Below are positions 16,910-25,322 of a stretch of 64,000 nucleotides of DNA, in pieces. Both the position numbers and the translations under genes were made by a program. Each line of letters begins with the position of its first letter. Position 1 is the stretch's first letter. The DNA lies in contig NZ_JWLK01000005.1 of NCBI RefSeq assembly GCF_000814005.1, forward strand, positions 372,001 through 436,000. The letters are read 5' to 3'. Under the pieces are notes generated by a model that saw nothing but the letters and a program-made list of their open reading frames with translations, was not told the DNA's origin and searched no databases. The DNA comes from Ruegeria sp. ANG-S4. Lineage in GTDB: Bacteria; Pseudomonadota; Alphaproteobacteria; Rhodobacterales; Rhodobacteraceae.

Positions 16910-18779
16910 GTTTGTTGCCGTTTCTGACCTGAGGGCCGTCTTTGACAAAAAGCGCGTATTGCCCACAATCGTGCTTTGGAACCGTCTGGAAGGACGCCCG
17001 CGCACCCACGATTTTGATCGTGCGCTGAAGGCGGAAATACGCGATCCGCTTTGGATGCTGTGCAAACAGTGGCAGATGGGAGAGTTCAGGGGCGATGATG
17101 CCGGGTCTCCGGTGACGGCAAAGATACATGCCGAAACAACTGAACTTACCAAATACAAGGCCGCAAATGATCCGGTCGAAGCGTTCCCCGATGATGTACC
17201 GCTTGAGGCGCGGGTCGAACGTCGCCCGGTGCGCTTTTCACGCGCGGGCGGGCCGATCGCGTTCGACTTGCGCGTGGCACTGGGTAAGCGATGGCTTCGA
17301 TTGATTGCCGGTATCGAGGCCGGATTGGAGCAGCAGTTTCGCGACGCGTTGAGCATCGCTGAGCCGGACCCGGACTCGCCGGACGACGCCGCAATCGCAG
17401 CGCATCTGGCGGCATGGCAGCATGTCGCGGCTCTTGCCGGTCGCGCGCTCGACGGTGGCGCGCTGATCGAACATCTGGCCGTTCCCGGAAACAGGGCCGT
17501 CGATTTGGTGACCTTGGCGGATGCCACAAACGAAGCCGCCGTGGATGCCGCAGAGGCCGCTTTTCTGGCGGATTACGCGCGCAATTTCTACCAACCACCC
17601 CCGGATGCGGGCACTGCATGGTTGCCAGAAAGAATGGAATACGCTTTTGAGGTTTCCGCGCCAAAGGGTGGGACCGAAAAACACCTGGTGGCCGACGGGT
17701 ATCATCACGGGCACCTGGATTGGTACAATCTCGACATTGACCCGCGCGGGCAGGGGATCGGTGATGTTCCTGATGCGCCACTGCCAGAAGATGTCGAACG
17801 CACGCATACTTTCGGTTTTCTGCCCGGTCCGATTCAGTTCGATGGCATGCCGCATACCCGTTGGTGGCGGTTCGAAGATGGCCGCACCAATTTTGGCGAC
17901 ATTGACCCGGACACAACGGATATCAACAAACTGCTGCTCATGGAGTTTGGCTTGGTTTACGCCAATGATTGGTTCTTGTTGCCGATCACCCTTCCGGCAG
18001 GCACGATATCCAACATCGCGGGTGTCAGCGTGACAAACGTGTTCGGTGAGCGCACGTGGATTGAGGCAGCCGGTCGCGGAAACGACGAAGACTGGCAACG
18101 CTGGGCGATGTATGGTCTGGCGACCGCAGGCGACGCGAATGTCCCTGCCGATCAAAGCTTGCTGCTGTTGCCGTCCGTGTCGAAAATTCAGGAAGGTCCG
18201 GCGCGCGAAGCGGTGCAGCTTACGCGGGACGAGATGGCAAACATGGTGTGGGGTATCGAAACCAAGGTCCCGATGGCCGATGGCTCGGCCAGACGGGGTA
18301 TCATCGCCGCCCGCGAGACCCGACGTTATCACAAGCGCATTATTGAGGCCGCAATCCCTGACGAGCCTCCGGCCCTGCCTTTGGAAAACGAGGCCAACAT
18401 CCGCTACCGCGCGATGACGCGGGTGCCGGAAAACTGGATCCCATTTGTTCCCGTTCACATCGAGGGTTCGACCCGTGAAGTCCAACTGCGCCGCTCTGCG
18501 CTTTTGCGCGTCATCGAGGACGATCCAAACCCTGCTTTGCCAGTCAGGCCCCGCACAGATCTTTTGCGGCACAACCTCGATCTGCCCGTTCCAGAAGGCT
18601 ATGATGTTTTCGAAGAAGAGGTTCCGCGTGCAGGTGCCAAGGTGACCGAGAGCTTTCAGCGGTGTCGCTGGTATGGCGGCGAGGTTTTCCTTTGGATTGG
18701 TCGACGCAAAACGACGGGACGCGGCGAACGTTCAAGCAACCTTGCCTTTGACAGAATACGCCGCAAATCCCGCAGATAG
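16902..18779 (+). CDS. Conserved protein of unknown function, last gene of the giant-protein operon (625 aa)
   Basis: A 625-residue protein whose ATG overlaps the preceding stop by 8 bases, which ties its translation to the 1881-residue partner. The N-terminal block DPLWMLCKQWQMGEFRGDD (48-66) is the most distinctive part; I recall similar blocks in unnamed proteins of actinobacteria and other phyla but know no assigned function. The middle is rich in Trp and Asp and looks mixed alpha/beta. There is no signal peptide, membrane segment or catalytic motif. The C-terminus is basic (RIRRKSRR). Being the shortest and last of the five, it could be a cap or adaptor subunit; nothing in the sequence proves this. 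Confidence 0.7.
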   Translation: MNEFVAVSDLRAVFDKKRVLPTIVLWNRLEGRPRTHDFDRALKAEIRDPLWMLCKQWQMGEFRGDDAGSPVTAKIHAETTELTKYKAANDPVEAFPDDVPLEARVERRPVRFSRAGGPIAFDLRVALGKRWLRLIAGIEAGLEQQFRDALSIAEPDPDSPDDAAIAAHLAAWQHVAALAGRALDGGALIEHLAVPGNRAVDLVTLADATNEAAVDAAEAAFLADYARNFYQPPPDAGTAWLPERMEYAFEVSAPKGGTEKHLVADGYHHGHLDWYNLDIDPRGQGIGDVPDAPLPEDVERTHTFGFLPGPIQFDGMPHTRWWRFEDGRTNFGDIDPDTTDINKLLLMEFGLVYANDWFLLPITLPAGTISNIAGVSVTNVFGERTWIEAAGRGNDEDWQRWAMYGLATAGDANVPADQSLLLLPSVSKIQEGPAREAVQLTRDEMANMVWGIETKVPMADGSARRGIIAARETRRYHKRIIEAAIPDEPPALPLENEANIRYRAMTRVPENWIPFVPVHIEGSTREVQLRRSALLRVIEDDPNPALPVRPRTDLLRHNLDLPVPEGYDVFEEEVPRAGAKVTESFQRCRWYGGEVFLWIGRRKTTGRGERSSNLAFDRIRRKSRR

Positions 18780-18946
18780 CCGCGGCACCTTCGTTGTCGG
18801 GGCAGGGCTTCCACGAAATCCTGCTACTGTTTGGCAGGTTTCTTACATCTCAAGCCTTGAACGCGCGTATCAATGCGCAGGTCGATGTATCATTGCAACG
18901 CGCCGAATCGCGGTACCCGCAGATCGATCAGTCCACCGCGCTCTGA

Positions 18947-18978
18947 TGAAAATCCCCGGAAATATGGTTCCGGGGATT
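18947..18978 (-). terminator. Rho-independent terminator downstream of ssb
   Basis: A perfect 11-bp inverted repeat (AATCCCCGGAA at 18951-18961 with its complement at 18968-18978) and a 6-base loop. Read on the minus strand, the stem runs into TTTTC, so it fits as the terminator of ssb, whose stop codon is 54 bases before it. It may also limit read-through from the plus-strand five-gene operon, although there is no T-run in that direction. Confidence 0.65.
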
Positions 18979-19031
18979 CACTTCAACAAACGATTCTGCG
19001 CGCTGGACAGCCAGCCCGAACACGGGCACTG

Positions 19032-19511
19032 CTAGAACGGAATCTCGTCGTCGTCGATTCCGCCTGAGGCAGGGGCGGGCGCGCTGGACTGACCGCTGTA
19101 TGGATCGTCATAACCGCCGCCAGCCTGACCGCCGCCGTATCCACCGCCGCCGCCTTCGCCGCGGGCATCCAACATGACTAGAGTTGAGCCGAAACCCTGC
19201 AACACGACCTCGGTCGAGTATCGATCCTGACCCGATTGATCCTGCCATTTACGCGTCTGCAACTGGCCTTCCAAATAGACCTTGGATCCTTTGCGGAGAT
19301 ATTGTTCAGCGACCCGCACGAGGCCTTCATTGAAAATCGCGACCGAGTGCCACTCTGTCCGTTCGCGTCGTTCGCCAGTATTTCTGTCTTTCCATGTCTC
19401 GGATGTGGCGACGCGTAGGTTGCAGACCTTTCCGCCGTTCTGGAACGTGCGCACTTCGGGGTCGCGACCCAAGTTTCCGACCAGAATGACTTTGTTGACT
19501 GACCCTGCCAT
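19032..19511 (-). CDS. ssb: Single-stranded DNA-binding protein
   Basis: A 159-residue SSB. The OB-fold occupies about residues 4-110, beginning [17 protein letters not shown] flexible Gly-rich linker (about 118-145) follows, and the acidic tip DDDEIPF is the conserved peptide that recruits replication and repair proteins. Length and layout are normal for alphaproteobacterial SSB, which binds ssDNA as a tetramer during replication, recombination and repair. It is transcribed alone, with a hairpin terminator after it, and diverges from the transglycosylase gene. Confidence 0.97.
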   Translation of the reverse strand: MAGSVNKVILVGNLGRDPEVRTFQNGGKVCNLRVATSETWKDRNTGERRERTEWHSVAIFNEGLVRVAEQYLRKGSKVYLEGQLQTRKWQDQSGQDRYSTEVVLQGFGSTLVMLDARGEGGGGGYGGGQAGGGYDDPYSGQSSAPAPASGGIDDDEIPF

Positions 19512-19719
19512 GAATTCCCTCGTTCTTGCATATGGTGTTTAGCGCCCGAATCTTGCGCGATACTCTGCTGCCGACCCTATACGTCCTGCGTCATGGTTAA
19601 AACATGGTTGATAGCGCAACGGTGGGCATGAAAATCTTACTGCCACGTTTACCAACCTTTCATTTTTGCTGTTAATACCTATAATCCGTCTGGTTGTTGA
19701 GCGAGCGGGATTGCTTTTA

Positions 19720-20298
19720 ATGCGTGTTCTGGTTTGTGGGATTGCGGCTTTGTGTCTTTGCCTGACGTCTTTACCGGCGCAGTCACAAGCATTGTCATCC
19801 AAGAACCGCAAGGCGATATTCCTCAAGCAGGCCAAAGTCTTGGACAACCGCGCCTCAACGCAATACCGCGATTCCGAACGCTTGAAGCCAAAGACGAAAA
19901 GCAAGGGCTTTTCAAAACGTTACACAGGTAACTACAAGGGTCAGTTCTTGACCCATGCCCGCAACGCAGCACGCCAGCACAATGTTCCGGAGGAAATGTT
20001 CTTGCGGCTGGTCCAGCAGGAAAGCGGATGGAATCCCCATGCCGTCTCTCACAAAGGGGCCTTGGGATTGGCGCAGTTGATGCCGCAGACGGCGCGATTG
20101 CTGGGCGTGGACCCCCACGACCCGATCCAGAATCTGGAAGGCGGCGCGCGCTATTTGTCATGGCAATATCGCAAGTTCAAATCATGGCGCCTGGCACTGG
20201 CTGCCTATAATGCGGGTCCCAAAGCGGTCGAAAAGTACGATGGCGTCCCGCCATACGCCGAGACGCAGAATTACGTGAAAGTGATCTGGGGCGGCTGA
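19720..20298 (+). CDS. Lytic murein transglycosylase, SLT (GH23) domain
   Basis: A 192-residue exported protein. I chose the ATG at 19720 because it gives a clean signal peptide ([20 protein letters not shown], cleavage near SQA) and has GCGGGA about 9 bases upstream; a longer frame starts at 19666. The mature part is a basic linker followed by an SLT domain: catalytic Glu-101 in VQQESGWNP, then ALGLAQLMP and AYNAGPKAV, the three usual GH23 motifs. It cleaves the MurNAc-GlcNAc bond of peptidoglycan to form 1,6-anhydro ends, in the periplasm. The small size suggests a local wall-opening role rather than bulk turnover. Neighbours give no partner. Confidence 0.92.
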   Translation: MRVLVCGIAALCLCLTSLPAQSQALSSKNRKAIFLKQAKVLDNRASTQYRDSERLKPKTKSKGFSKRYTGNYKGQFLTHARNAARQHNVPEEMFLRLVQQESGWNPHAVSHKGALGLAQLMPQTARLLGVDPHDPIQNLEGGARYLSWQYRKFKSWRLALAAYNAGPKAVEKYDGVPPYAETQNYVKVIWGG

Positions 20299-20499
20299 TT
20301 TAGTCCGGCAAATTTTGGGTAGGCACACCCTGTACACCCATGCTGGGGACGAAGACCATCGGTTAGTCCCCTATGAGGGCAAATGGCGGGTCACCTACAG
20401 GCCGACCGAATTGCCTTCATGCCCAAGCTGCAAAACCTCATTGGCCGGGCGTGACAAGGGCGCCGGAAAAACCGACGCCCCTTGATCATTCAAGCCGGG

Positions 20500-22587
20500 T
20501 CATTCTGCAGCGATCTTGATGACCGGCTCCATCCGGGCCAGAACGTCCTCGGCCAGATGGCATTTGACCTGATGCCCATCCGCGAGCGTTTGTACGGGCG
20601 GCACGTGCGATTCACAGCGCCCATCCGGCACTTCGGACTTCCAGCGACAGCGTGTCTGGAACGGGCAGCCCGGAGGCGGGTTCATGGCCGAAGGAATGTC
20701 GCCTTCAAGCACGATATGCTGTTTCTCGATTGAGGTGTCAGCAATAGGAACCGCGCTCAGCAACGCCTCGGTATATGGATGGTAGGGCGGGCTAAAGACC
20801 TGATCCGTTGTTCCCAGTTCAACGACATGGCCCAGATACATAACCATCACCCGGTCACTGAGGTAGCGCACAATGGACAGATCGTGGCTGATGAACAAAA
20901 GGGTCGTCTTTTGCTCGCGCTGGATTTCCATCAACAGATCGGTCACAGCAGCCTGAACCGACACGTCCAGAGCGGATACCGGCTCGTCCGCAACAACGAT
21001 CCGGGCATCCCCGGCAAAGGCACGCGCGATACCGACGCGCTGTTTTTGTCCACCCGACAGCTGACGTGGCATGCGATCCGCAAAGGCGCGCGGCAGTTTC
21101 ACCAGGTCCAGCAGTTCCAGCATGCGTTTCTTGCGCTCAGCCTCAGAGTTGCCGATGCCGAATATCTCCAACGCACGAATGATCTGACGACCAACCGTCA
21201 TCGACGGGTTAAGCGTATCGAACGGGTTCTGGAACACCATCTGAACTTCGCCGACAGTCTTGGCATCCCGTTCCTCAATCGGAACATCCTCGATGTTGCG
21301 ATTGTCCAACAGGATCTGCCCGTCTGTTGCGGTCTCAAGCCCCATGAGGACCTTGGCGAAAGTAGACTTTCCGCACCCGGATTCGCCAACGATCGCAAGG
21401 GTTTCGGACTCGTGCGCCTCGAAACTCAATGTCTCGTTGGCCTTCACGACCTTGGTATCGCCGCCACCAAACAAGGCGTTTGCGGCAACCTCATAATATT
21501 TCTTGAGGTTGTCCATTTTCAGAACGGTTCGGCCAATCTCGGCTTTCTCTTTCTGCTCGCCAACGGTAATCGGCGCGTTCCAATCGATCTCCTGGAACTT
21601 GAGGCACCGTGTGTGGTGACGGTCGTTTCCGGGAACGGCTTCCATCAGGATGTCCTTGGCGTCACAGCGACCCTCTTCGAAATAGTCGCAGCGCGGGCCA
21701 AAGTTACAGCCCGGAGGGCGCTCGTGCGGCAGAGGAAAGTTCCCCGGAATGGCAACCAACGGGCGCGAGTTCTTGTCGGCCCCCGGCAATGGGATCGAAC
21801 GGAACAGCGCCTGCGTGTAGGGGTGCTGCATCTCGTCGAACACATCCTCGATTGAACCGCGCTCGACGGCCTCTCCGGAATACATGACGCACAGCCGGTC
21901 ACAGGTTTCCAACACCAGCCCAAGGTTGTGCGAGATGAACAGCATCGAGGTGCCGTATTTCTTGCCCAGATCCTTGACCAGTTCGACGACTGCGGCCTCA
22001 ACAGTCACGTCCAACGCTGTCGTCGGCTCATCCAAAATCAACAGCGCAGGTTTTGACATCAGCGCCATCGCAATCACGATCCGCTGCTGCTGACCGCCAG
22101 ACAATTGGTGCGGGAAGGAATTCAGCATGCGTTCGGGGTCGGGCAGGCGCACATCGGTGACAACCTCCAACGCGCGGGCGTAAGCTTCTTCCGACCCAAC
22201 GCCCTCGTGGATCATCGGCACTTCCATCAACTGTTTGCCAATCTTCATCGCCGGATTCAGCGATGCCATCGGCTCCTGATAGATCATCGCGATTTCATTG
22301 CCGCGAATGTCGCGCAGTTCTTCGGTGGTCATCTCACCCAGATCGCGCCCCTTGAACTTGATCGAGCCACCGACAATACGCCCGTTCTTACCAAGATCCT
22401 GCATAACGCCCAGCGCCACGGTGGATTTACCGCACCCCGATTCACCCACCAGCCCCACGGCTTCGCCGGGCTGCACGCTGACCGAGAAATCCATAACGGC
22501 CGGAATTTCTCTCAATCGCGTGAAAAACGAAATCGACAGCTTGTCGATCTCCAGAATTGGCCCGTCATAATCCGCCAGTTTGTTCAT
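20500..22587 (-). CDS. Peptide-type ABC transporter, fused double ATPase (DppD-DppF)
   Basis: A 695-residue protein with two complete ABC ATPase halves in tandem. The first has Walker A GESGCGKST (48-56) and signature LSGGQQQR; the second has a Walker A near 393-400 and signature LSGGQKQR. Each half ends with the oligopeptide-transporter C-terminal domain carrying conserved Cys (GCNFGPRCDYF and GCPFQTRCRW), which in DppD/OppD binds an iron-sulphur cluster or is disulphide-like. Start: the ATG at 22587 has AGGAG 8 bases upstream; the frame extends 24 codons further, but that part is the intergenic palindrome. It energises the two permeases encoded upstream. In E. coli the two halves are separate proteins. 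Confidence 0.93.
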   Translation of the reverse strand: MNKLADYDGPILEIDKLSISFFTRLREIPAVMDFSVSVQPGEAVGLVGESGCGKSTVALGVMQDLGKNGRIVGGSIKFKGRDLGEMTTEELRDIRGNEIAMIYQEPMASLNPAMKIGKQLMEVPMIHEGVGSEEAYARALEVVTDVRLPDPERMLNSFPHQLSGGQQQRIVIAMALMSKPALLILDEPTTALDVTVEAAVVELVKDLGKKYGTSMLFISHNLGLVLETCDRLCVMYSGEAVERGSIEDVFDEMQHPYTQALFRSIPLPGADKNSRPLVAIPGNFPLPHERPPGCNFGPRCDYFEEGRCDAKDILMEAVPGNDRHHTRCLKFQEIDWNAPITVGEQKEKAEIGRTVLKMDNLKKYYEVAANALFGGGDTKVVKANETLSFEAHESETLAIVGESGCGKSTFAKVLMGLETATDGQILLDNRNIEDVPIEERDAKTVGEVQMVFQNPFDTLNPSMTVGRQIIRALEIFGIGNSEAERKKRMLELLDLVKLPRAFADRMPRQLSGGQKQRVGIARAFAGDARIVVADEPVSALDVSVQAAVTDLLMEIQREQKTTLLFISHDLSIVRYLSDRVMVMYLGHVVELGTTDQVFSPPYHPYTEALLSAVPIADTSIEKQHIVLEGDIPSAMNPPPGCPFQTRCRWKSEVPDGRCESHVPPVQTLADGHQVKCHLAEDVLARMEPVIKIAAE

Positions 22588-22640
22588 CTTGTTACTCCTC
22601 GCGAGAGTCCGGGGGATCCCCTTCATCTGGCTAAAAATAT

Positions 22641-22668
22641 CCTGGGGGTCTGGGGGCAACGCCCCCAG
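22641..22668 (-). repeat. Intercistronic GC palindrome of roseobacter type
   Basis: An 8-bp perfect stem CTGGGGGC (22650-22657) and GCCCCCAG (22661-22668) around a 3-base loop, lying between the permease and ATPase genes. On the minus strand it continues as ACCCCCAGG and then ATATTTTTAGCCAG. Very similar spacers recur in roseobacter genomes as I remember them, so this is probably a dispersed palindromic repeat. In an operon it may stabilise the upstream message or act as a partial terminator. Confidence 0.55.
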
Positions 22669-22679
22669 CCACTGTCACA

Positions 22680-24143
22680 TCAGTCCTTCAGACTTTCTTC
22701 GCGCAGACCATCGGCCAGAAGGTTCAAACCAAGAACCAGCGACAACAAGGCCAGCGCAGGCGGAAGGGCGGGGTGCAGGTAGATCGACAAGAGCTTGCGC
22801 CCTTCGTTGATCGTAGATCCCCAATCCGGGCTTTCCGGCGGCAGTCCCAGTCCAAAGAAGCCCAGGGTTCCCAAAAGGATCGTGGTATAGCCGATGCGCA
22901 GACAGAAATCGACGATCAGCGGGCCGCGCGCGTTGGGCAATATCTCCCACAGCATGATGTACCACGGACCTTCGCCACGGGTCTGAGCCGCGGCAACATA
23001 GTCCCGCGTTTTGATATCCAGCGCCAGTCCGCGCACGATGCGGAACACGGTGGGCGAGTTCACGAAAACCACCGAGACGAACACCACCAGAATACCGCCT
23101 GGAATGTCGAACAGGTCCAGATAGGTCGGCAGACCCCAGATGCGATAGCTGTCCGTGTTGATGATGTAGCCACCGGTCGAGATCAGCGACAAGTAGAACC
23201 ACAACGCAACACCCAGAACCCCGATCAGCAGAGGGGTGCGGAAATTCGGACGCGTGTAGAAGCGCGAATTCAGCAAGACCGCAAGGAAGATGATCGGGAA
23301 AATGAACAATACCGCCGCCATATAGTTCGGCACGCCGGTTGCCACGATCTCGGGCGTGACCAGCAGGTAGAACAGCAGGATGACCGGGAAGGCGAGGATC
23401 AGGTTGGCGAGGAACGACAGCAGTGTATCAAGACGACCACCATAGTATCCTGCCGGCAAGCCCAGCGTGATACCCACCATAAAGGCAAACATCGTCGCCA
23501 GCGGGGCGATCTGGACCACGATCCACGCGCCTTTGACCATACGGCTGAACACGTCGCGGGCAAGGTTGTCACCGCCGAGCAGGTACCAGGCGTATTCCCC
23601 GTCCTCGATACTGGGCAGCGGGGTGCCCGGCACTTTGTTCTTCATCCCCGACACCTGATCCAGCGGATCATGGGTGACGATCAGGTCAAGAGCGCCGAAG
23701 ACGCCGGTGAAGACCCAGAACATCACAAGGCCAAAGCCGATCATACCGATGGGGCTGTCAAACAGTTTGCCATAAAGGCCCAGCTTGCGTTTGAACGCGA
23801 TCGACATGGCGTAGAGTATGATGAGCGACAGCCAAACAGGCAGAAATTGCTGGGACATCGCGCCGATGATCCCGGCACTTGTGCCCATGAGGATGCCCAG
23901 AACGATGTAGGCCACGGCCAAGGCCACACTGGCCAGAAAGCTGTAGCGCAGCGTCGATTGGATCAGATTGCGAACGCCCGAGGTCGAACTCAGCGTGCCG
24001 TCCGCGTTCACCGTCATCTGGGGCTCTGGCAAAACGATGCTGGCCAGTATCCAGACGAGGATCGACAAGGCCATCAATGCCAGCGCGATCATCAAAAGCG
24101 GGTTCAGAAAGGCGATAGAGCCGGTCCAGGTAAGAGGTTCCAT
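22680..24143 (-). CDS. Peptide-type ABC transporter permease (DppC-like) with long N-terminal extension
   Basis: A 487-residue inner-membrane permease. The C-terminal 290 residues carry the BPD_transp_1 fold with the coupling-loop EAA-like segment (AAAQTRGEGPWYIMLWEILP). Ordinary DppC proteins are about 300 residues; here about 190 extra residues at the N-terminus add about four membrane helices and a soluble loop. The ATG at 24143 has a good AGGGAGG site. It follows the DppB-like gene after 13 bases and precedes the ATPase gene. Together these form the membrane channel for the solute delivered by the binding protein encoded at 25323-26993. Confidence 0.9.
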   Translation of the reverse strand: MEPLTWTGSIAFLNPLLMIALALMALSILVWILASIVLPEPQMTVNADGTLSSTSGVRNLIQSTLRYSFLASVALAVAYIVLGILMGTSAGIIGAMSQQFLPVWLSLIILYAMSIAFKRKLGLYGKLFDSPIGMIGFGLVMFWVFTGVFGALDLIVTHDPLDQVSGMKNKVPGTPLPSIEDGEYAWYLLGGDNLARDVFSRMVKGAWIVVQIAPLATMFAFMVGITLGLPAGYYGGRLDTLLSFLANLILAFPVILLFYLLVTPEIVATGVPNYMAAVLFIFPIIFLAVLLNSRFYTRPNFRTPLLIGVLGVALWFYLSLISTGGYIINTDSYRIWGLPTYLDLFDIPGGILVVFVSVVFVNSPTVFRIVRGLALDIKTRDYVAAAQTRGEGPWYIMLWEILPNARGPLIVDFCLRIGYTTILLGTLGFFGLGLPPESPDWGSTINEGRKLLSIYLHPALPPALALLSLVLGLNLLADGLREESLKD

Positions 24144-24156
24144 GTCCTATCCTCCC

Positions 24157-25203
24157 TTATGAAATGCGGATGCGCGGGTTGAGGTAGACATAGCCGATAT
24201 CCGATATCAGCTGAGTCACCAGCACCACAAAGACGGACACGACCGAGATCGCCAACAACAACTGGATGTCGTTATTGCCCGCCGCCTGCACCAGCGCCCA
24301 TCCGAAACCTTTGTAGTTGAACAAGGTCTCGACGATCACCACGCCATTCAGCAGCCATGGGAACTGCAACATGATGACGGTGAAAGGCGCAATCAGCGCA
24401 TTGCGCAGCGCGTGTTTCATGACGATGTTGGGAAAAGACACACCCTTTAGTCGCGCCGTCCGGATGTACTGCGCGGTCATGACCTCGGTCATTGAGGCGC
24501 GTGTCATCCGGGCAATATAGCCCATCCCGTAAAGCGCGATTGTCAGCACCGGTAAGAAGAAATTCTCGAAGGTCGGGTTCTCCATCGCCTGGGTCGCCGT
24601 CCCCTTGAACCATTTCAATCCCACCGCTGAGGATGTGAATATCGCGATGAAGATAACGCCCGACACGTATTCGGGGGTTGCCGTCGTCGTAATAGCAAAG
24701 GTGGACAGGGTCCGGTCCGTGGCCGAGCCTTCTTTCATCCCCGCAAGAATGCCCAAGATCAGCGCCGACGGGACCATAAGAAGCATGACCCAGAACATCA
24801 GCCGGCCGGTCAAGGCAAGTCTTGTTCCAACAACGGTCGAAACTTCTTCCTTGAAGACTGTGGAATAGCCCCAGTACCCTTGCAGCAGGCCGCAGAATCT
24901 GGGCGCTTCTTCCGCAGATTGCCCCGGAAGAATACATCTGCCCTGAACGGTTCCGTCTTCGTTTTCGTACCGGAACGACGGCAGGACACCCAGCCATTCG
25001 CCGTATTTTATGGGCGTTGCCTGAAGGTAACCGTTTTTTTCAAGATAGCTGCTGACCTGCTCGTCCGACATTCTGAAGTTGCCCTGCGTCTTCGCGAGCT
25101 TTTCGAGGTTCGGGTAGAGGTTGGTCAGGAAAAAGACCAGAAACGTCAGACATAATGCTGTCAACAGCATGATGCCGACGCGCCTAAGAATAAATAGTCC
25201 CAT
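24157..25203 (-). CDS. Peptide-type ABC transporter permease (DppB-like)
   Basis: A 348-residue permease beginning with the typical DppB helix MGLFILRRVGIMLLTALCL. Membrane helices and the EAA-type loop (RTARLKGVSFPNIVMKHALR) near residue 245-265 identify the BPD_transp_1 fold. A soluble segment at about 30-105, with two cysteines, replaces the shorter periplasmic loop of E. coli DppB. It ends just before the second permease gene and is probably cotranscribed with it. The upstream spacer holds a strong hairpin that separates it from the binding-protein gene. Confidence 0.9.
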   Translation of the reverse strand: MGLFILRRVGIMLLTALCLTFLVFFLTNLYPNLEKLAKTQGNFRMSDEQVSSYLEKNGYLQATPIKYGEWLGVLPSFRYENEDGTVQGRCILPGQSAEEAPRFCGLLQGYWGYSTVFKEEVSTVVGTRLALTGRLMFWVMLLMVPSALILGILAGMKEGSATDRTLSTFAITTTATPEYVSGVIFIAIFTSSAVGLKWFKGTATQAMENPTFENFFLPVLTIALYGMGYIARMTRASMTEVMTAQYIRTARLKGVSFPNIVMKHALRNALIAPFTVIMLQFPWLLNGVVIVETLFNYKGFGWALVQAAGNNDIQLLLAISVVSVFVVLVTQLISDIGYVYLNPRIRIS

Positions 25204-25283
25204 GTTAGCCCCTGTTGGTAGGCTAGCGTAAATGCCGAGAAGCCCTACGCTTCGCTGTTTTTATGGTCGCCTCACTATAGGCG

Positions 25284-25319
25284 AAAAGGCCGCGCCTTTC
25301 TGGCGCGGCCTGTTTTTTT
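25284..25319. terminator. Strong hairpin between binding-protein and permease genes
   Basis: A 10-bp perfect stem AGGCCGCGCC (25287-25296) and GGCGCGGCCT (25302-25311) with a 5-base loop. The plus strand continues with G and seven T; on the minus strand (the gene direction) the stem is followed by TTTTCGCC. It lies 8 bases after the binding-protein stop. This is the usual attenuator or mRNA-stabilising hairpin that leaves more binding protein than membrane subunits. Confidence 0.7.
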
Positions 25320-25322
25320 GGC

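Noticed and set aside
17238-18572. 444-residue minus-strand frame within the last operon gene
   Set aside because: Shadow frame with no family pattern; the sense gene has a coupled start and natural sequence.
18780-18945. A frame without ATG after the giant operon whose translation (LNARINAQVDVSLQRAES) looks rather natural
   Set aside because: No start codon with a ribosome binding site follows the upstream stop in that frame; the stretch is short. It might be a remnant, but it cannot be supported.
20456-20483. Imperfect hairpin after the ABC ATPase stop
   Set aside because: Mismatch and bulge in the stem and no T-run on the minus strand; not a convincing terminator.
22773-24182. 469-residue plus-strand frame opposite the permease gene
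   Set aside because: Dominated by Gln, Arg, His and Asp, as expected from the reverse strand of a membrane protein gene.
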